From the NCBI RefSeq assembly GCF_003471165.1, contig NZ_QRIL01000016.1, positions 1 through 64,000 on the forward strand: a stretch of 64,000 nucleotides of DNA, in the 5' to 3' direction. Shown piece by piece: positions 43,805-53,094 of this stretch. How positions within the stretch are numbered: the first letter of the stretch is position 1; every line of letters begins with the position of its first letter. The stretch comes from Ruminococcus sp. AM22-13 (lineage in GTDB: Bacteria > Bacillota > Clostridia > Lachnospirales > Lachnospiraceae). The notes below the pieces were generated by a model that was given only the letters and a program-made list of their open reading frames with translations, was not told where the DNA came from and did no database searches. The translations under genes and the position numbers were made by a program.

Positions 43805-45343
43805 TTAGTAAAAACAAATTATCGGGACATCATACTGAATAAGACTATAAAGCTGTCCGGCATTTTCCGGGGGAAGATTGATGCATCCATGAGAACCACC
43901 TGTAAGATATCTGTCACCACCAAAGTACGGCTGCCAGTCTGCATCATGAAATCCAATTCCTCCATTGAATGGCATCCAGTACGTTACCGGCTGTTCATAA
44001 GAATAGGTTCCATTTGCTGTCATTTCACCTCGCAGCACAGACGGACTGCTCTTTGAATCCAGTGTGAATATTCCAGGGGGTGTTTTTCTATCCGGATCAC
44101 CTGGCAGTCCGGATACGATTTCTGATTGAAAAATAATATTTCCATTCTGATAATACCACATATACTGCTCTGTAAGATCTACCTCTATATATGTATCTCC
44201 GAGATCATTGATCCCATGTGCATTTGCTCTCATAGAATATACCGGTTCCCTGGTTGTCTGAGTTCCTGACTGAATTTCCTGCATGAGCTGTGCTGCTTCC
44301 TTGTCCTGATCAATCTTCCATCCATAAGCTGAGCCATATACATACACAGTCCTTCCGCTTGTGGTCTCAAATTGTCTTTCAGTGCCAACTGTATCATGAT
44401 CTGCTGCAAGCTGTGCCACATAATCCACTACATGCTGCCTGAAGGCTCCATCATCCGGAAGCAGCTGCCCTTTCTCGTCAAACTGCAGCCAGTTTTTGAT
44501 GGTATTCCCGTCAAGTGTTACCATTTCATCTCCAAATGTATATGTGATATTTGCTTTTGCCAGGCTATTATACGTATTTACCATATTCTGAAGTTCTGAA
44601 CTATCTCTCGTCACATCTGCTTCCTTATAAGCCTTTGGATTGCTTCCCAGATCTACATCTGCCGCCTCATTATCAATTGCTCCGCTTATCATCTGATAAG
44701 CTTCCCTGGCATTTAATTCACTGCCTTCTGTCTCTGGCACAATAGTAAATTCTGAATTAGAAAAACTTACATACGCATTTTCCGGTGCTATCTGATTCTC
44801 TTTTTTGACACAATTTAGTGAACTTACCTGTTCCTCCAGCTTTTCCCGACTGAAAACAGTCTCTTCTTGAACCATATAATTTTTCGTTTCAAAAAAACCT
44901 CTGATCCATTCCCATGGTTTCTGAGTCTTCAACAGCTGAAGGATTTCCCCGCTGGATACATATTGATAATCAATGTCTTTACCTGTAATAGTCTGAGGTT
45001 CCTGCATCCTTGCACTTACCTGAATAACATAGTTATCCTTTTTCCCTGCAATCTCCTGCTCAACTTCATAAGCTGTCTTATTTGAACTGTCAATTCCATT
45101 GATGGTCGTACCCAAAAAGAAGTGATATGAGTAATAATAAGATATACCTGCATACACACAACAGCTCATAACCAAAATCGTCACTATAAGCATTACAACT
45201 ATTTTCATAATTTTGTTTTTCTTTTTGTCTGAAGATACAGTAGATCTAAATTCAGACTTGTCTATCGGCACATAAGTAATTGTTCCGGGTCTTGCCGATT
45301 TTGAAATTCTTATTGATTGCCCCATCACTTCTTTTTGTCTCAT
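43805..45343 (-). CDS. L,D-transpeptidase with peptidoglycan-binding domains
   Basis: A 512-residue membrane-anchored enzyme. The cytoplasmic tail of about 45 residues and the membrane span IVVMLIVTILVMSCCVYAGI are followed by two PG_binding_4-type repeats (about 80-330, e.g. GTTINGIDSSNKTAYEVEQE). The catalytic YkuD domain occupies the last 130 residues with IVSGLPGDPDRKTPPGIFTL, GIGFHDADW and the active-site SHGCINLPP with its Cys. It forms 3-3 cross-links in peptidoglycan or attaches proteins, giving resistance to many beta-lactams. It is complete. The position next to sigma/anti-sigma pairs and a BlaI-type system fits envelope-stress control. Confidence 0.93.
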   Translation of the reverse strand: MRQKEVMGQSIRISKSARPGTITYVPIDKSEFRSTVSSDKKKNKIMKIVVMLIVTILVMSCCVYAGISYYYSYHFFLGTTINGIDSSNKTAYEVEQEIAGKKDNYVIQVSARMQEPQTITGKDIDYQYVSSGEILQLLKTQKPWEWIRGFFETKNYMVQEETVFSREKLEEQVSSLNCVKKENQIAPENAYVSFSNSEFTIVPETEGSELNAREAYQMISGAIDNEAADVDLGSNPKAYKEADVTRDSSELQNMVNTYNSLAKANITYTFGDEMVTLDGNTIKNWLQFDEKGQLLPDDGAFRQHVVDYVAQLAADHDTVGTERQFETTSGRTVYVYGSAYGWKIDQDKEAAQLMQEIQSGTQTTREPVYSMRANAHGINDLGDTYIEVDLTEQYMWYYQNGNIIFQSEIVSGLPGDPDRKTPPGIFTLDSKSSPSVLRGEMTANGTYSYEQPVTYWMPFNGGIGFHDADWQPYFGGDRYLTGGSHGCINLPPENAGQLYSLIQYDVPIICFY

Positions 45344-45370
45344 ATCTTATTCATCTTTCTTTTACATCAA

Positions 45371-46798
45371 CTAGTTTTTTACATTGTCATTGTCAAAATG
45401 CAATGTCTTATGGTACTTCGCATTCTCCTCCAGAAGTTTTTTCCATTTTTGTCCATCCTCTTTCGTAGGATTATCAAAATTCTGCTGGCCTTTCAGCTCA
45501 TCCATATACTGGACATAATCCAGAAAATAAATATCTACCGTAGAAATATCTCTGTCTTGAATTGCGAAGTTATTACAGTTTCCAGTAGACTCATTGTACG
45601 GAAGTGTGTTTCCATTGGCATCAAGAGCTACCATAAAGCAATCACTGTTGGAACCTTCCTTATAAAGTTCATTTACCGTCAATTCATATGGAGTACGAAT
45701 CACCGATTTAAGTCCAATACCTGCATCGTTTGTATCATTGAGTTCCAATACTTCTGTCTGGGAATCATCTACCGTAACCGGGATATCGAAGCTCCAGTCA
45801 CCTTCATATTTGTAGTAGCCAGCATCCCTTCCATATTTTTTCTCATCCTCTTCTGACCACTGATAGTTTGCTTCCAGTCCTCTTACCTTCGTAATATCCA
45901 GATGCAGGTTAAAGGTATCTGGAATATCAATTTCTTTAATGTACTTCTGATATGCTCCACCACGCTCAGATACTTTATTGATAAACTCTTCCAGCAGCGC
46001 ATAACCTTCATCCGTCTGATCATCTAAGTCCGCCTGAGTTATTCCCATCTCATCCATTACCTGCTGTGTCATTTCATTGTATTTCTCATTATATTCCGTA
46101 TAATCTTTTGCGGCTTCAGCCAAATCATAACGGAAAATACATGCATAGGTGTTATCATCCAGAAATTTTCCTTCCACTTGACCGTCAATTACCGGGCTAG
46201 CCTCTGAATTAAAGTCCACACCCCCTGTAATATCCAGATCAATGACTGGTGTTCCACTTTCCGCCCCAGTTTCTGTTTCTGGGAACGGTTTATCACTTTT
46301 AAACTGCATAGTCACATAAATTGCCTGGCTGTTTGCATATACCTCAGAACATGTAATTGTCAGCCCATCTGCTGTCTTAGTGTAAATAGCATCATTATTG
46401 GCATGATCTGTCTTGGCTCCGTCTGTTTCACTGCTATCTATCTTCGTTCCACCAACAGCTTCCAAAGTTGTTGCATGATCTGAAAAGTCACCAAAGAAAC
46501 TCACATTATCCTGTAAAATTTCAAAGAGTCCTCCTACAACCGGGATATTTTTTGCCATTACCGGATTGATTGCACAGAATACAAATCCTACTGCCAGTAC
46601 CGCTGCCATCCCTCCTGCTATCCTGCCTCCACTTTTCATCCAATGATATGGATCCTTTGATGCTTTTTTCTGTAAAACAGCGTTATTTTCAATCAAACGA
46701 TATGCCTGATTAATATGTTCATGCACGATTTCCGGCATTTCTATGTCCTTTTGAAGTTTTTTCTGGAAGTCTTTCTCATTATAATTTAAAGTCGTCAT
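45371..46798 (-). CDS. DUF4179 anti-sigma factor, pair 2
   Basis: A 475-residue single-pass protein. A 65-residue cytoplasmic part (sigma binding, inferred) precedes the membrane helix GGMAAVLAVGFVFCAINPVMA and the DUF4179 start PVVGGLFEILQD. The outer part, about 120-475, has TYACIFRYDLAEAAKDYTEY and a C-terminal domain with DRDISTVDIYFLDYVQYMDE. Its start codon overlaps the sigma stop by one base (TAATG). It senses an unknown envelope signal. Confidence 0.85.
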   Translation of the reverse strand: MTTLNYNEKDFQKKLQKDIEMPEIVHEHINQAYRLIENNAVLQKKASKDPYHWMKSGGRIAGGMAAVLAVGFVFCAINPVMAKNIPVVGGLFEILQDNVSFFGDFSDHATTLEAVGGTKIDSSETDGAKTDHANNDAIYTKTADGLTITCSEVYANSQAIYVTMQFKSDKPFPETETGAESGTPVIDLDITGGVDFNSEASPVIDGQVEGKFLDDNTYACIFRYDLAEAAKDYTEYNEKYNEMTQQVMDEMGITQADLDDQTDEGYALLEEFINKVSERGGAYQKYIKEIDIPDTFNLHLDITKVRGLEANYQWSEEDEKKYGRDAGYYKYEGDWSFDIPVTVDDSQTEVLELNDTNDAGIGLKSVIRTPYELTVNELYKEGSNSDCFMVALDANGNTLPYNESTGNCNNFAIQDRDISTVDIYFLDYVQYMDELKGQQNFDNPTKEDGQKWKKLLEENAKYHKTLHFDNDNVKN

Positions 46799-47316
46799 TA
46801 GGCACGTCCCTCCTTAACCTTATATCCATACATCTCTGCAATCTGTTTTCTGCCACGATAAAGACGAGATTTTACAGTGCTTTCCTTCATATCCAGAATG
46901 TCACTGATTTCCCGGATACCAAATCCTTCCATATAGTATAGAAGAACAACCAAGCGGTATTTACTGTCCAATGGCTCTAAGGCCTGGATCCATTCCATTG
47001 CTGCATATTTTTCTTCGTGAAAAGGCGTTTCCGGCATCTGATCCGTATAAGTAACCAGCTTTTTCTTCTGTATCATGTCCTTGCACTTATTGATCAGAAT
47101 TCGGATCATCCATGTCTTGAAATATCTGTTCTGTTTCAGACTTTTTAGATTTTCATAGCAGGAAAGAATCGTATCCTGTATTGCATCCGCAACATCTTCA
47201 TCATTTTTCAGATATGCCGCTGCAACCTTGTACATACTCTGTACATTCTCATCTATAAGCCGACAAAAAGCATCTTTATCGCCTTTCTTTGCTTTTCGTA
47301 TCAAAATCTCATTCAT
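46798..47316 (-). CDS. RNA polymerase sigma-70 family (ECF-type) factor, pair 2
   Basis: A 172-residue ECF sigma. Region 2: DVADAIQDTILSCYENLKSL and FKTWMIRILINKCKDMIQ. Region 4: YRLVVLLYYMEGFGIREI and DMKESTVKSRLYRGRKQIAE. First gene of the sigma/anti-sigma operon, followed by the L,D-transpeptidase gene after a 27-base gap, so all three may be one transcript. Confidence 0.92.
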   Translation of the reverse strand: MNEILIRKAKKGDKDAFCRLIDENVQSMYKVAAAYLKNDEDVADAIQDTILSCYENLKSLKQNRYFKTWMIRILINKCKDMIQKKKLVTYTDQMPETPFHEEKYAAMEWIQALEPLDSKYRLVVLLYYMEGFGIREISDILDMKESTVKSRLYRGRKQIAEMYGYKVKEGRA

Positions 47317-47530
47317 TGTCGTCTCCCTTCTCCTATATCAGACCGGTCATCAGGAAATCTTGTATAAAAGCTTTTCTTTATGCGCTTCTACTTATTAGAC
47401 GTGCAAACTCCCAAAAAAGTTGCACTTTTTTTTAACAATCTCAGAAAATCTCCAAAAGATTAGTTTGAACACTTCCATGCTTTTCATGATTATCAGTCAA
47501 GGTGCTATAAAATATTCCAGGTACTAAAAA

Positions 47531-47564
47531 CAGCCGTACCATGTGCTTTTACATGATACGGCTG
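47531..47564 (-). terminator. Terminator after the GH95 remnant
   Basis: Stem CAGCCGTA.CATGT / ACATG.TACGGCTG followed by TTTTTAG on the minus strand. 47317-47530 holds no gene. Confidence 0.8.
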
Positions 47565-47591
47565 CCAATGATTCCAGCCCCTCAGGACAGA

Positions 47592-48010
47592 TCAATCAAA
47601 AATCATGTCCTCTGTCCCATCAGGTTTTATAAATATTATTTTCAAAATTCCATTACATTCCAGCGTTACTTTCTGCTCATGGGAAGAACAGAGGCGAACC
47701 CTGTGTATCCTGCCCTCTCTCCATTCGAAATCAACTGTGATGTCACCCTGTGCCTTCATTCCCCGGACTTTTCCATCCTTCCATTCATCCGGAAGTGCCG
47801 GAAGTAACAGGATATACCCTTTCCTGCTCTGGATAAGCATCTCTGCAACCGCAGCTGCAAAGCCAAAATTCCCATCGATCTGAAATGGTGGATGCGCACA
47901 CAGCATGTTGGGATAAATGCCGCCTCCCACACAGGAGATATTTTCCTCCCTGGTATAACGGAGCTGGTTTTTCAAAAGCCCCAGTGCATGTTCCCCGTCC
48001 CGTAAAGAAG
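47592..48010 (-). pseudogene. C-terminal remnant of a GH95 alpha-L-fucosidase
   Basis: The frame reads RDGEHALGLLKNQLRYT, then AHPPFQIDGNFGFAAAVAEM, LLLPALPDEWKDGKVRGMKA and FEWREGRIHRVRL, the end of GH95 enzymes. Roughly 630 upstream residues, including the catalytic core, are gone; homology stops right at the ribosome site of the peptide gene on the other strand. Its original terminator is intact. This is evidence of a lost fucose-glycan enzyme. Confidence 0.85.
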
Positions 48011-48024
48011 AAGAGGAACAGACA

Positions 48025-48096
48025 ATGAAAAGATTTAAAGCTTATATCGAATATGTAATGAACTTTTATGCCAACTATTACAGATTTTACCGGTAA
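48025..48096 (+). CDS. Tyrosine-rich 23-residue peptide (copy 2)
   Basis: A short gene with AGAGGAA 7 bases before ATG. The peptide begins MKRFKAY and contains MNFYANYY; six Tyr and three Phe in 23 residues, with five basic residues and one acidic. It matches copy 1 (33357-33434) at 17 positions, with mostly silent base changes. A hairpin follows at 48098-48141. It abuts the GH95 remnant on the other strand. Role unknown; no gene follows on its strand. Confidence 0.7.
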   Translation: MKRFKAYIEYVMNFYANYYRFYR

Positions 48097-48097
48097 G

Positions 48098-48141
48098 TGC
48101 AAAATATGGTTTCCGGATATAACCCGGAATCTGTATTTGCA
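48098..48141 (+). terminator. Hairpin after peptide copy 2
   Basis: Stem TGCAAAATA / TATTTGCA with an inner TTCCGG/CCGGAA; no T run follows, so termination is uncertain. The remaining 48142-48253 holds no gene. Confidence 0.45.
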
Positions 48142-48253
48142 GTTTATGCAGACCTTGTAATCAATAATTTCAGTATACGCTAGAATCCGTTTCCTGTACA
48201 TAAACAGGATGCGTTAATATATAAACAAAATTTTACAGTTGGCAGACTTAGCC

Positions 48254-48301
48254 AAAAAGAACCGATATCAGTCTTGCAAAGACCTTGTATCGGTTCTTTT
48301 T
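48254..48301. terminator. Terminator of sigma/anti-sigma pair 3
   Basis: Stem AAAAAGAACCGATA / TATCGGTTCTTTTT, T runs on both strands, about 55 bases after the anti-sigma stop. Confidence 0.85.
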
Positions 48302-48355
48302 GTATTTTCTCATTATCTAATTATGGGAGAATTTTTCTGTATCACCGAAAAACCT

Positions 48356-49462
48356 TTATTCCCGCACTTCAAGCCACTGGTCAATGTTTCCAAAATGTAC
48401 CGCCTGCAGGTTATCTACATCAACCAATTGCGGGAAGCTGTTTCTGATGATCAGGACACCATTTTCCTTATCCTGTTTTTCTCCACCGCCAGCGATGCCT
48501 CCCATGGTCCTATCAAGTGTTAAAACCGTTCCATCTTTATAGCGCACCTGGTCAATACTAGTTCTGGCATAAAGATCCATGCCATAGTCCGTACCTGCGT
48601 ACTCAAATTTGTTTTTTTCATCTTCATACACCTTCATAGCTTCATCATAATCAAGATATAATGACCATAAAAGGGGAGTTACTTCCATTTTTTTTACTGT
48701 GATTTCATAACCTCCAAAATCACATTTCCGGTTCACTTCAAGAGTTGTCGGAGGCTTTACTGCACCCATGGTCCATTTAAAATCCCATGTTCCATCTGTA
48801 ATAACAGTCGTATCATAATCTCCTTCCTCCGTAAGATTCTTTAATGTGATTTCTACTGTTTTATTACTCAGATCATAATCACCGTCATAAGATATATAGG
48901 CGTTAAAATATTTAAGATGTGCAGAATTTTGATCTGTTTTAAGCAATACATCCTGTCCTACCCCAGTATTGAAACTTCCAAATCTGTTATCGTCCACTGC
49001 ATATACTTCTTTTCCATCAATCTTAAAATGTGCCATCTCCTCAAAAGAAGTATGATCAGTCATAGGAATATTGTCGTCTGTTTCCACTTCAAAAAATGCA
49101 TACAGGAATCCCTGATCCTGAATAGAATCTGTCAGGGTAACAGTCACACCGTTCTGCGTTACAGACTGGTTTATATTCTGAATATAGGTTGATTCCTGCA
49201 TCGTTTCCTGCTGTTTCTCAGATGGTTCAAGTCTTTTTAACAGATGGTCATTCCATTTAAAGAATTCTTTTGCCGCCACTGTGACTCCCATGCCTGTACA
49301 GATCACTGCTGCTGCAATCAGTAATCGGCCACTGATTCTTTTTCTTTTGTATTTTTTATTAACTGCATCTGCCTGCTCAATATGTCTCAGTGTCTCTTCA
49401 AATTTCTCATGAAAATCCTGTGGTACTTCCGGTGCTATATTATTCCATTTGTTCTCTAACAT
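48356..49462 (-). CDS. DUF4179 anti-sigma factor, pair 3
   Basis: A 368-residue single-pass protein. A cytoplasmic 45 residues (VPQDFHEKFEETLRHIEQAD) precede the membrane helix LLIAAAVICTGMGVTVAA and the DUF4179 start EFFKWNDHLLKRLEPSEKQQ. The outer part reads SVTQNGVTVTLTDSIQDQGF, EVETDDNIPMTDH, FGGYEITVKKMEVTPLLWSL and ends in NLQAVHFGNIDQWLEV. It overlaps the sigma gene by 7 bases. The signal is unknown. Confidence 0.87.
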   Translation of the reverse strand: MLENKWNNIAPEVPQDFHEKFEETLRHIEQADAVNKKYKRKRISGRLLIAAAVICTGMGVTVAAKEFFKWNDHLLKRLEPSEKQQETMQESTYIQNINQSVTQNGVTVTLTDSIQDQGFLYAFFEVETDDNIPMTDHTSFEEMAHFKIDGKEVYAVDDNRFGSFNTGVGQDVLLKTDQNSAHLKYFNAYISYDGDYDLSNKTVEITLKNLTEEGDYDTTVITDGTWDFKWTMGAVKPPTTLEVNRKCDFGGYEITVKKMEVTPLLWSLYLDYDEAMKVYEDEKNKFEYAGTDYGMDLYARTSIDQVRYKDGTVLTLDRTMGGIAGGGEKQDKENGVLIIRNSFPQLVDVDNLQAVHFGNIDQWLEVRE

Positions 49463-49998
49463 GACATTTTCCCCTTTCCTGTTATTCTCTTTGATAGTTT
49501 GCTGTTTTTCCCAGACATCGGTCTTTTCTCTTCTTCATCAGATAACTGTGCTTTCAAAAATTCTCTCGCACGGGAAAGTCTGCTTTTAATCGTTCCTTCC
49601 GGAATATCCAGAGCCCCACTGATCTCTTTCTGCGAAAATCCTTCTAAATAATACAATGTTACCAAAATCCTCAAATCCTCCGGAAGTTCCATAAGCGCCA
49701 TATACAGATGACTGTATCTGTCCTCCTCAGTCAGCCTCATATTGTCCATATATTCTTCATACGGAATAACATTTTTTCTTTTCCGAAGAATCCCTTTGCA
49801 TTCGTTGATCAATATCCTTGTGATCCATGTTCGAAAATACTTTTCTTTCTTTAAAGTTGGAAGCTTCTCATATGCCTTAAGAATTGTTTCCTGCACAGCA
49901 TCCCCACAATCAGAATCATTCTTCAGGATGGACTTTGATATATGATACAGCATGGCTTCTGCATCCCGAACCTCCTTAATAAATACATCTTTTGTCAT
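49456..49998 (-). CDS. RNA polymerase sigma-70 family (ECF-type) factor, pair 3
   Basis: A 180-residue ECF sigma. Region 2: DCGDAVQETILKAYEKLPTL and FRTWITRILINECKGILR. Region 4: DLRILVTLYYLEGFSQKEIS and DIPEGTIKSRLSRAREFLKA. The basic tail (KNSKLSKRITGKGK) goes beyond the family core. It is followed by its anti-sigma and the terminator at 48254. Upstream 49999-50209 holds no gene; its promoter should lie there. Confidence 0.92.
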   Translation of the reverse strand: MTKDVFIKEVRDAEAMLYHISKSILKNDSDCGDAVQETILKAYEKLPTLKKEKYFRTWITRILINECKGILRKRKNVIPYEEYMDNMRLTEEDRYSHLYMALMELPEDLRILVTLYYLEGFSQKEISGALDIPEGTIKSRLSRAREFLKAQLSDEEEKRPMSGKNSKLSKRITGKGKMSC

Positions 49999-50209
49999 AA
50001 CTTTGTCTTCTCCTTTTGTCCAGCCGGATTACTACACGTGTTTACTTTTTTACTTTTACACTAATTAGATGCACCGGGAGGAGAATTGGTTCTCATAAAA
50101 TTATCTCCGGATTTTGTAACTTAAAAAATACAATTTACACATATACAATGTATACAATAAAAATACCTGAAGATAATTTAGACTTTTTAGAAAAAAATAG
50201 AGAAAAAAA

Positions 50210-50265
50210 GCCCTGAAAATCTTATAATCACTTCTAAAACGTAGTGTTTATAAGACTCTCAGGGC
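50210..50265 (-). terminator. Terminator of the rpsB-tsf operon
   Basis: Stem GCCCTGA / TCAGGGC with an inner CTTATAA/TTATAAG, followed on the minus strand by TTTTTTTC. Confidence 0.9.
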
Positions 50266-50307
50266 CTATAAATACTTAAATTTAAATAGAAAATTAATCT
50301 TTACAAA

Positions 50308-51246
50308 TTATTTACCCATCTGTTTTGCAACTTCTTCTGCGAAGTTCTCTTCTTTCTTTTCGATACCATCACCTGTCTCGTAACGTACGAAACCTTTGAT
50401 TGCAATCTTAGCGCCGTTTTCTTTAGCAACCTGCTCTACGTATTTAGCTACAGACTGTTTTCCATCTTCAGCTTTAACGTATGTCTGGTCAAGAAGGCAG
50501 ATTTCTTTAAGCTCTTTTTTGATACGTCCTGTGATCATTCCTTCGATAACCTTAGCCGGTTTCTGGGATTCTTTCGGATCGTTCTGGATCTGAGCCATAA
50601 GGATTTCTTTCTCATGCTCAATGTATTCTGCGCTTACTTCGCTGTCGCTTGTGTACTGTGGTTTCAGAGCTGCAATCTGCATTGCTACGTTCTTAGCCAT
50701 TTCTTTAACAGCGTCATTAACTACGTCTGTTTCAACATCTACAAGAACACCGATCTTACCGCCCATATGTGTGTAAGAAGCAACGAAACCGTTCTCTTCT
50801 GTAACCTGAGCAAATCTTCTGATGTTCATGTTCTCGCCGATAACTGCGATCTGAGCTGCAAGAGCTTCTTTAACAGTCTTAGTTGTGTCAAGTGCCCATG
50901 CTTCTGCAAGGAAAGCGTCGATATCTGCTGCTGTTGTGTTCATAGCCTGAGCTGCAACATCTGCTACGTAGTTCTGGAATTTCTCATTCTTAGCTACGAA
51001 GTCTGTCTCAGCGTTAACTTCTACAACAACTGCTTTCTTTCCGTCTTCGGAAACTAAAGTTTTGCAAAGACCTTCTGCTGCTACACGGCTTGCTTTCTTC
51101 TGTGCTGTAGCAAGACCTTTCTCGCGAAGGAATTCTACTGCTTTATCCATATCACCTTCTGTAGCTGTAAGAGCTTTCTTACAATCCATCATTCCGGCGC
51201 CGGTCATTTCTCTTAATTCTTTTACCTGTGCTGCTGTGATAGCCAT
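50308..51246 (-). CDS. tsf: Translation elongation factor Ts
   Basis: About 312 residues from the ATG at 51246 (MAITAAQVKELREMTGAGMM), which has AGGAGG before it; 19 further codons upstream are open but not family-like. It shows the N-terminal UBA-type domain, the signature EMTGAGMMDCKKAL, the EF-Tu contact VNAETDFVAKNEKFQ, and the C-terminal dimer region. It exchanges GDP for GTP on EF-Tu. Second gene after rpsB. Confidence 0.97.
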   Translation of the reverse strand: MAITAAQVKELREMTGAGMMDCKKALTATEGDMDKAVEFLREKGLATAQKKASRVAAEGLCKTLVSEDGKKAVVVEVNAETDFVAKNEKFQNYVADVAAQAMNTTAADIDAFLAEAWALDTTKTVKEALAAQIAVIGENMNIRRFAQVTEENGFVASYTHMGGKIGVLVDVETDVVNDAVKEMAKNVAMQIAALKPQYTSDSEVSAEYIEHEKEILMAQIQNDPKESQKPAKVIEGMITGRIKKELKEICLLDQTYVKAEDGKQSVAKYVEQVAKENGAKIAIKGFVRYETGDGIEKKEENFAEEVAKQMGK

Positions 51247-51345
51247 TTCATTTTCCTCCTGAATAATATTCGTAAATCGCCCGGAGGGGCTTTTCCTTTT
51301 CAATGACAGGAAAGCCTGTCAGCTTTCCTGTACTGGTTCAAAAAA

Positions 51346-52089
51346 TTATTCTTCTGTAGCTGCGAACTCTTCAGATTCAGCTTCGATTTCACCGTCTACA
51401 TCTGTAGTACCCTGTTTTGCTTCGATAACAGCGTCTGCCATTTTGGAAACGATTAATTTTACTGCACGGATAGCGTCATCGTTACCTGGGATTACATAAT
51501 CCAGTTCTTCTGGATCGCAGTTAGTATCACAGATACCGATAAGCGGGATTCCTAATGTATGAGCTTCCTGTACGCAGATTCTTTCTTTCTTCGGATCTAC
51601 GATGAAGATTGCATCCGGAAGTCTCTTCATTTCTTTGATACCACCTAAGTTTTTCTGTAACTTAACGAGTTCTTTTTTCAGTTCGATAACTTCTTTTTTA
51701 GGAAGAACGTCAAATGTTCCATCAGCTTCCATAGCTTCGATCTGTTTCAGTCTTGCAATACGGCTCTGGATAGTTTTGAAGTTTGTAAGCATACCACCTA
51801 ACCATCTCTCGTTTACATAGAACTGTCCGCAACGCTCTGCTTCTGTTTTGATAGCATCCTGAGCCTGTTTCTTTGTTCCTACGAATAAGATGCTTCCGCC
51901 GTCTGCTACGATATCAGCGATTGCATTGTAAGCATCGTCAACCATACCTACAGACTGCTGTAAGTCGATGATGTAGATACCGTTTCTCTCTGTGTAGATG
52001 TATGGAGCCATTTTAGGGTTCCATCTTCTTGTCTGATGTCCGAAATGTACGCCTGCTTCTAAAAGCTGTTTCATTGAAATAACGCTCAT
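51346..52089 (-). CDS. rpsB: 30S ribosomal protein S2
   Basis: A 247-residue S2: [75 protein letters not shown] and [12 protein letters not shown]. The acidic tail after residue 230 is normal in Firmicutes. It binds the 30S platform. First gene of rpsB-tsf, behind its own promoter and a GC-rich leader of about 145 bases that may bind S2 as autoregulation. Confidence 0.97.
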   Translation of the reverse strand: MSVISMKQLLEAGVHFGHQTRRWNPKMAPYIYTERNGIYIIDLQQSVGMVDDAYNAIADIVADGGSILFVGTKKQAQDAIKTEAERCGQFYVNERWLGGMLTNFKTIQSRIARLKQIEAMEADGTFDVLPKKEVIELKKELVKLQKNLGGIKEMKRLPDAIFIVDPKKERICVQEAHTLGIPLIGICDTNCDPEELDYVIPGNDDAIRAVKLIVSKMADAVIEAKQGTTDVDGEIEAESEEFAATEE

Positions 52090-52233
52090 GTTTGTTCTCC
52101 TTTTTGGTTAATTTCTTCCGCCCGGTTCTTTTTCCTGGGGACCCAGCCTCACACCGCAGGGCACCATCCGCGGGAATCTCCGAACGTGTATATTTTGCAC
52201 ACGCAATAGATGCGCATGACTCGCAACTTCTGT

Positions 52234-52263
52234 AGTATAGCATACAAAAACCCTCTATGTAAA
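52234..52263 (-). promoter_or_regulatory. rpsB: rpsB promoter
   Basis: TTTACA (52263-52258), 18-base spacer, TATACT (52239-52234) on the minus strand; the -35 box lies in the loop of the preceding terminator. The leader 52090-52230 contains stems such as CCCGCGG/CCTGCGG-type arms and could be an S2 leader. Confidence 0.6.
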
Positions 52264-52276
52264 GAGGGTTTTTTGC
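52246..52276. terminator. Terminator of the pseudouridine synthase gene
   Basis: Stem AAACCCTCT / AGAGGGTTT with T runs on both sides; it ends the 52287-53054 gene on the minus strand. Confidence 0.85.
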
Positions 52277-52286
52277 AAATTTTCTA

Positions 52287-53054
52287 TTATTTTGCCGCAA
52301 CACTGTCTTTTAGTTTTTTCTCTTCTTCGACCGTTAACTGGCGGCATTCGCCTATGTCCAAGTCATCCGGCAGGCTCAAAACACCCATGGAAATTCTTTT
52401 CAGATAAGTAACTTTCTTTCCCACTGCCTCAGTCATTCGTTTAACCTGATGGAACTTACCCTCTTTGATAGTAAGCTGGATTTCTGAAACCCAGCCGGAC
52501 GGATATTGTTCCAATTCTGTATCTTCAGCTTTTCTTGTGCTGAGGAGTTCAAGTTTTGCGGGCATAGTTGGATTTTTTTCTCCAATTTCAAGTCCCTGTG
52601 CAAATTGCTGTACATCCTCATCTGTCATGCATCCGTCTGTAACAGCATAATAAGTTTTGTCCACGTGTTTCTTCGGAGAAAGAAGTTCATGTGCCAGTGC
52701 TCCGTCATCTGTGATCAGAAGCAGACCTTCTGTGTCTTTATCCAGTCTTCCTACCGGGAACAGACCTTTTCTGTCTGACGGAACCAGCTCCATTACTGTT
52801 CTGTCACACTTGTCTTCTGTTGCACTGACATAACCTGCGGGTTTATGCAGAAGATAGTAAACAAACTCCGGCGCTTTGGAGACTACCGTTCCATCCAGAA
52901 TTACTTCGTCTGTTTCACTGACCTTTAGTTCTGGCTTCTTTGCTGTTATACCGTTGACCTGAACTTTTCCCTTTTGAATATATTTTTTTACCTCACTTCT
53001 TGTGCCGCTTCCTGCATCTGCAAGGAATTTGTCGAGACGTATCGCTTTCCCCAT
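52287..53054 (-). CDS. rsuA: 16S rRNA pseudouridine synthase (RsuA family)
   Basis: A 255-residue RNA-modifying enzyme. An S4-type RNA-binding domain covers residues 4-60 (IRLDKFLADAGSGTRSEVKK), then the catalytic domain with the RluA/RsuA signature GRLDKDTEGLLLITDDG carrying the nucleophilic Asp, and KEGKFHQVKRM near the end. It should isomerise one uridine of 16S rRNA. It has its own start with the frame at MGKAIR, and ends at a terminator. Paralogues RluB/E differ little, so the exact target is not certain. Confidence 0.88.
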   Translation of the reverse strand: MGKAIRLDKFLADAGSGTRSEVKKYIQKGKVQVNGITAKKPELKVSETDEVILDGTVVSKAPEFVYYLLHKPAGYVSATEDKCDRTVMELVPSDRKGLFPVGRLDKDTEGLLLITDDGALAHELLSPKKHVDKTYYAVTDGCMTDEDVQQFAQGLEIGEKNPTMPAKLELLSTRKAEDTELEQYPSGWVSEIQLTIKEGKFHQVKRMTEAVGKKVTYLKRISMGVLSLPDDLDIGECRQLTVEEEKKLKDSVAAK

Positions 53055-53094
53055 TCTTTTCTCCTGTCAATCCACATACTATTATTGTTCTATT

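Noticed and set aside
47785..48201. Minus-strand frame overlapping the GH95 remnant
   Set aside because: Out of frame with the GH95 homology and runs through the micropeptide gene; no support.
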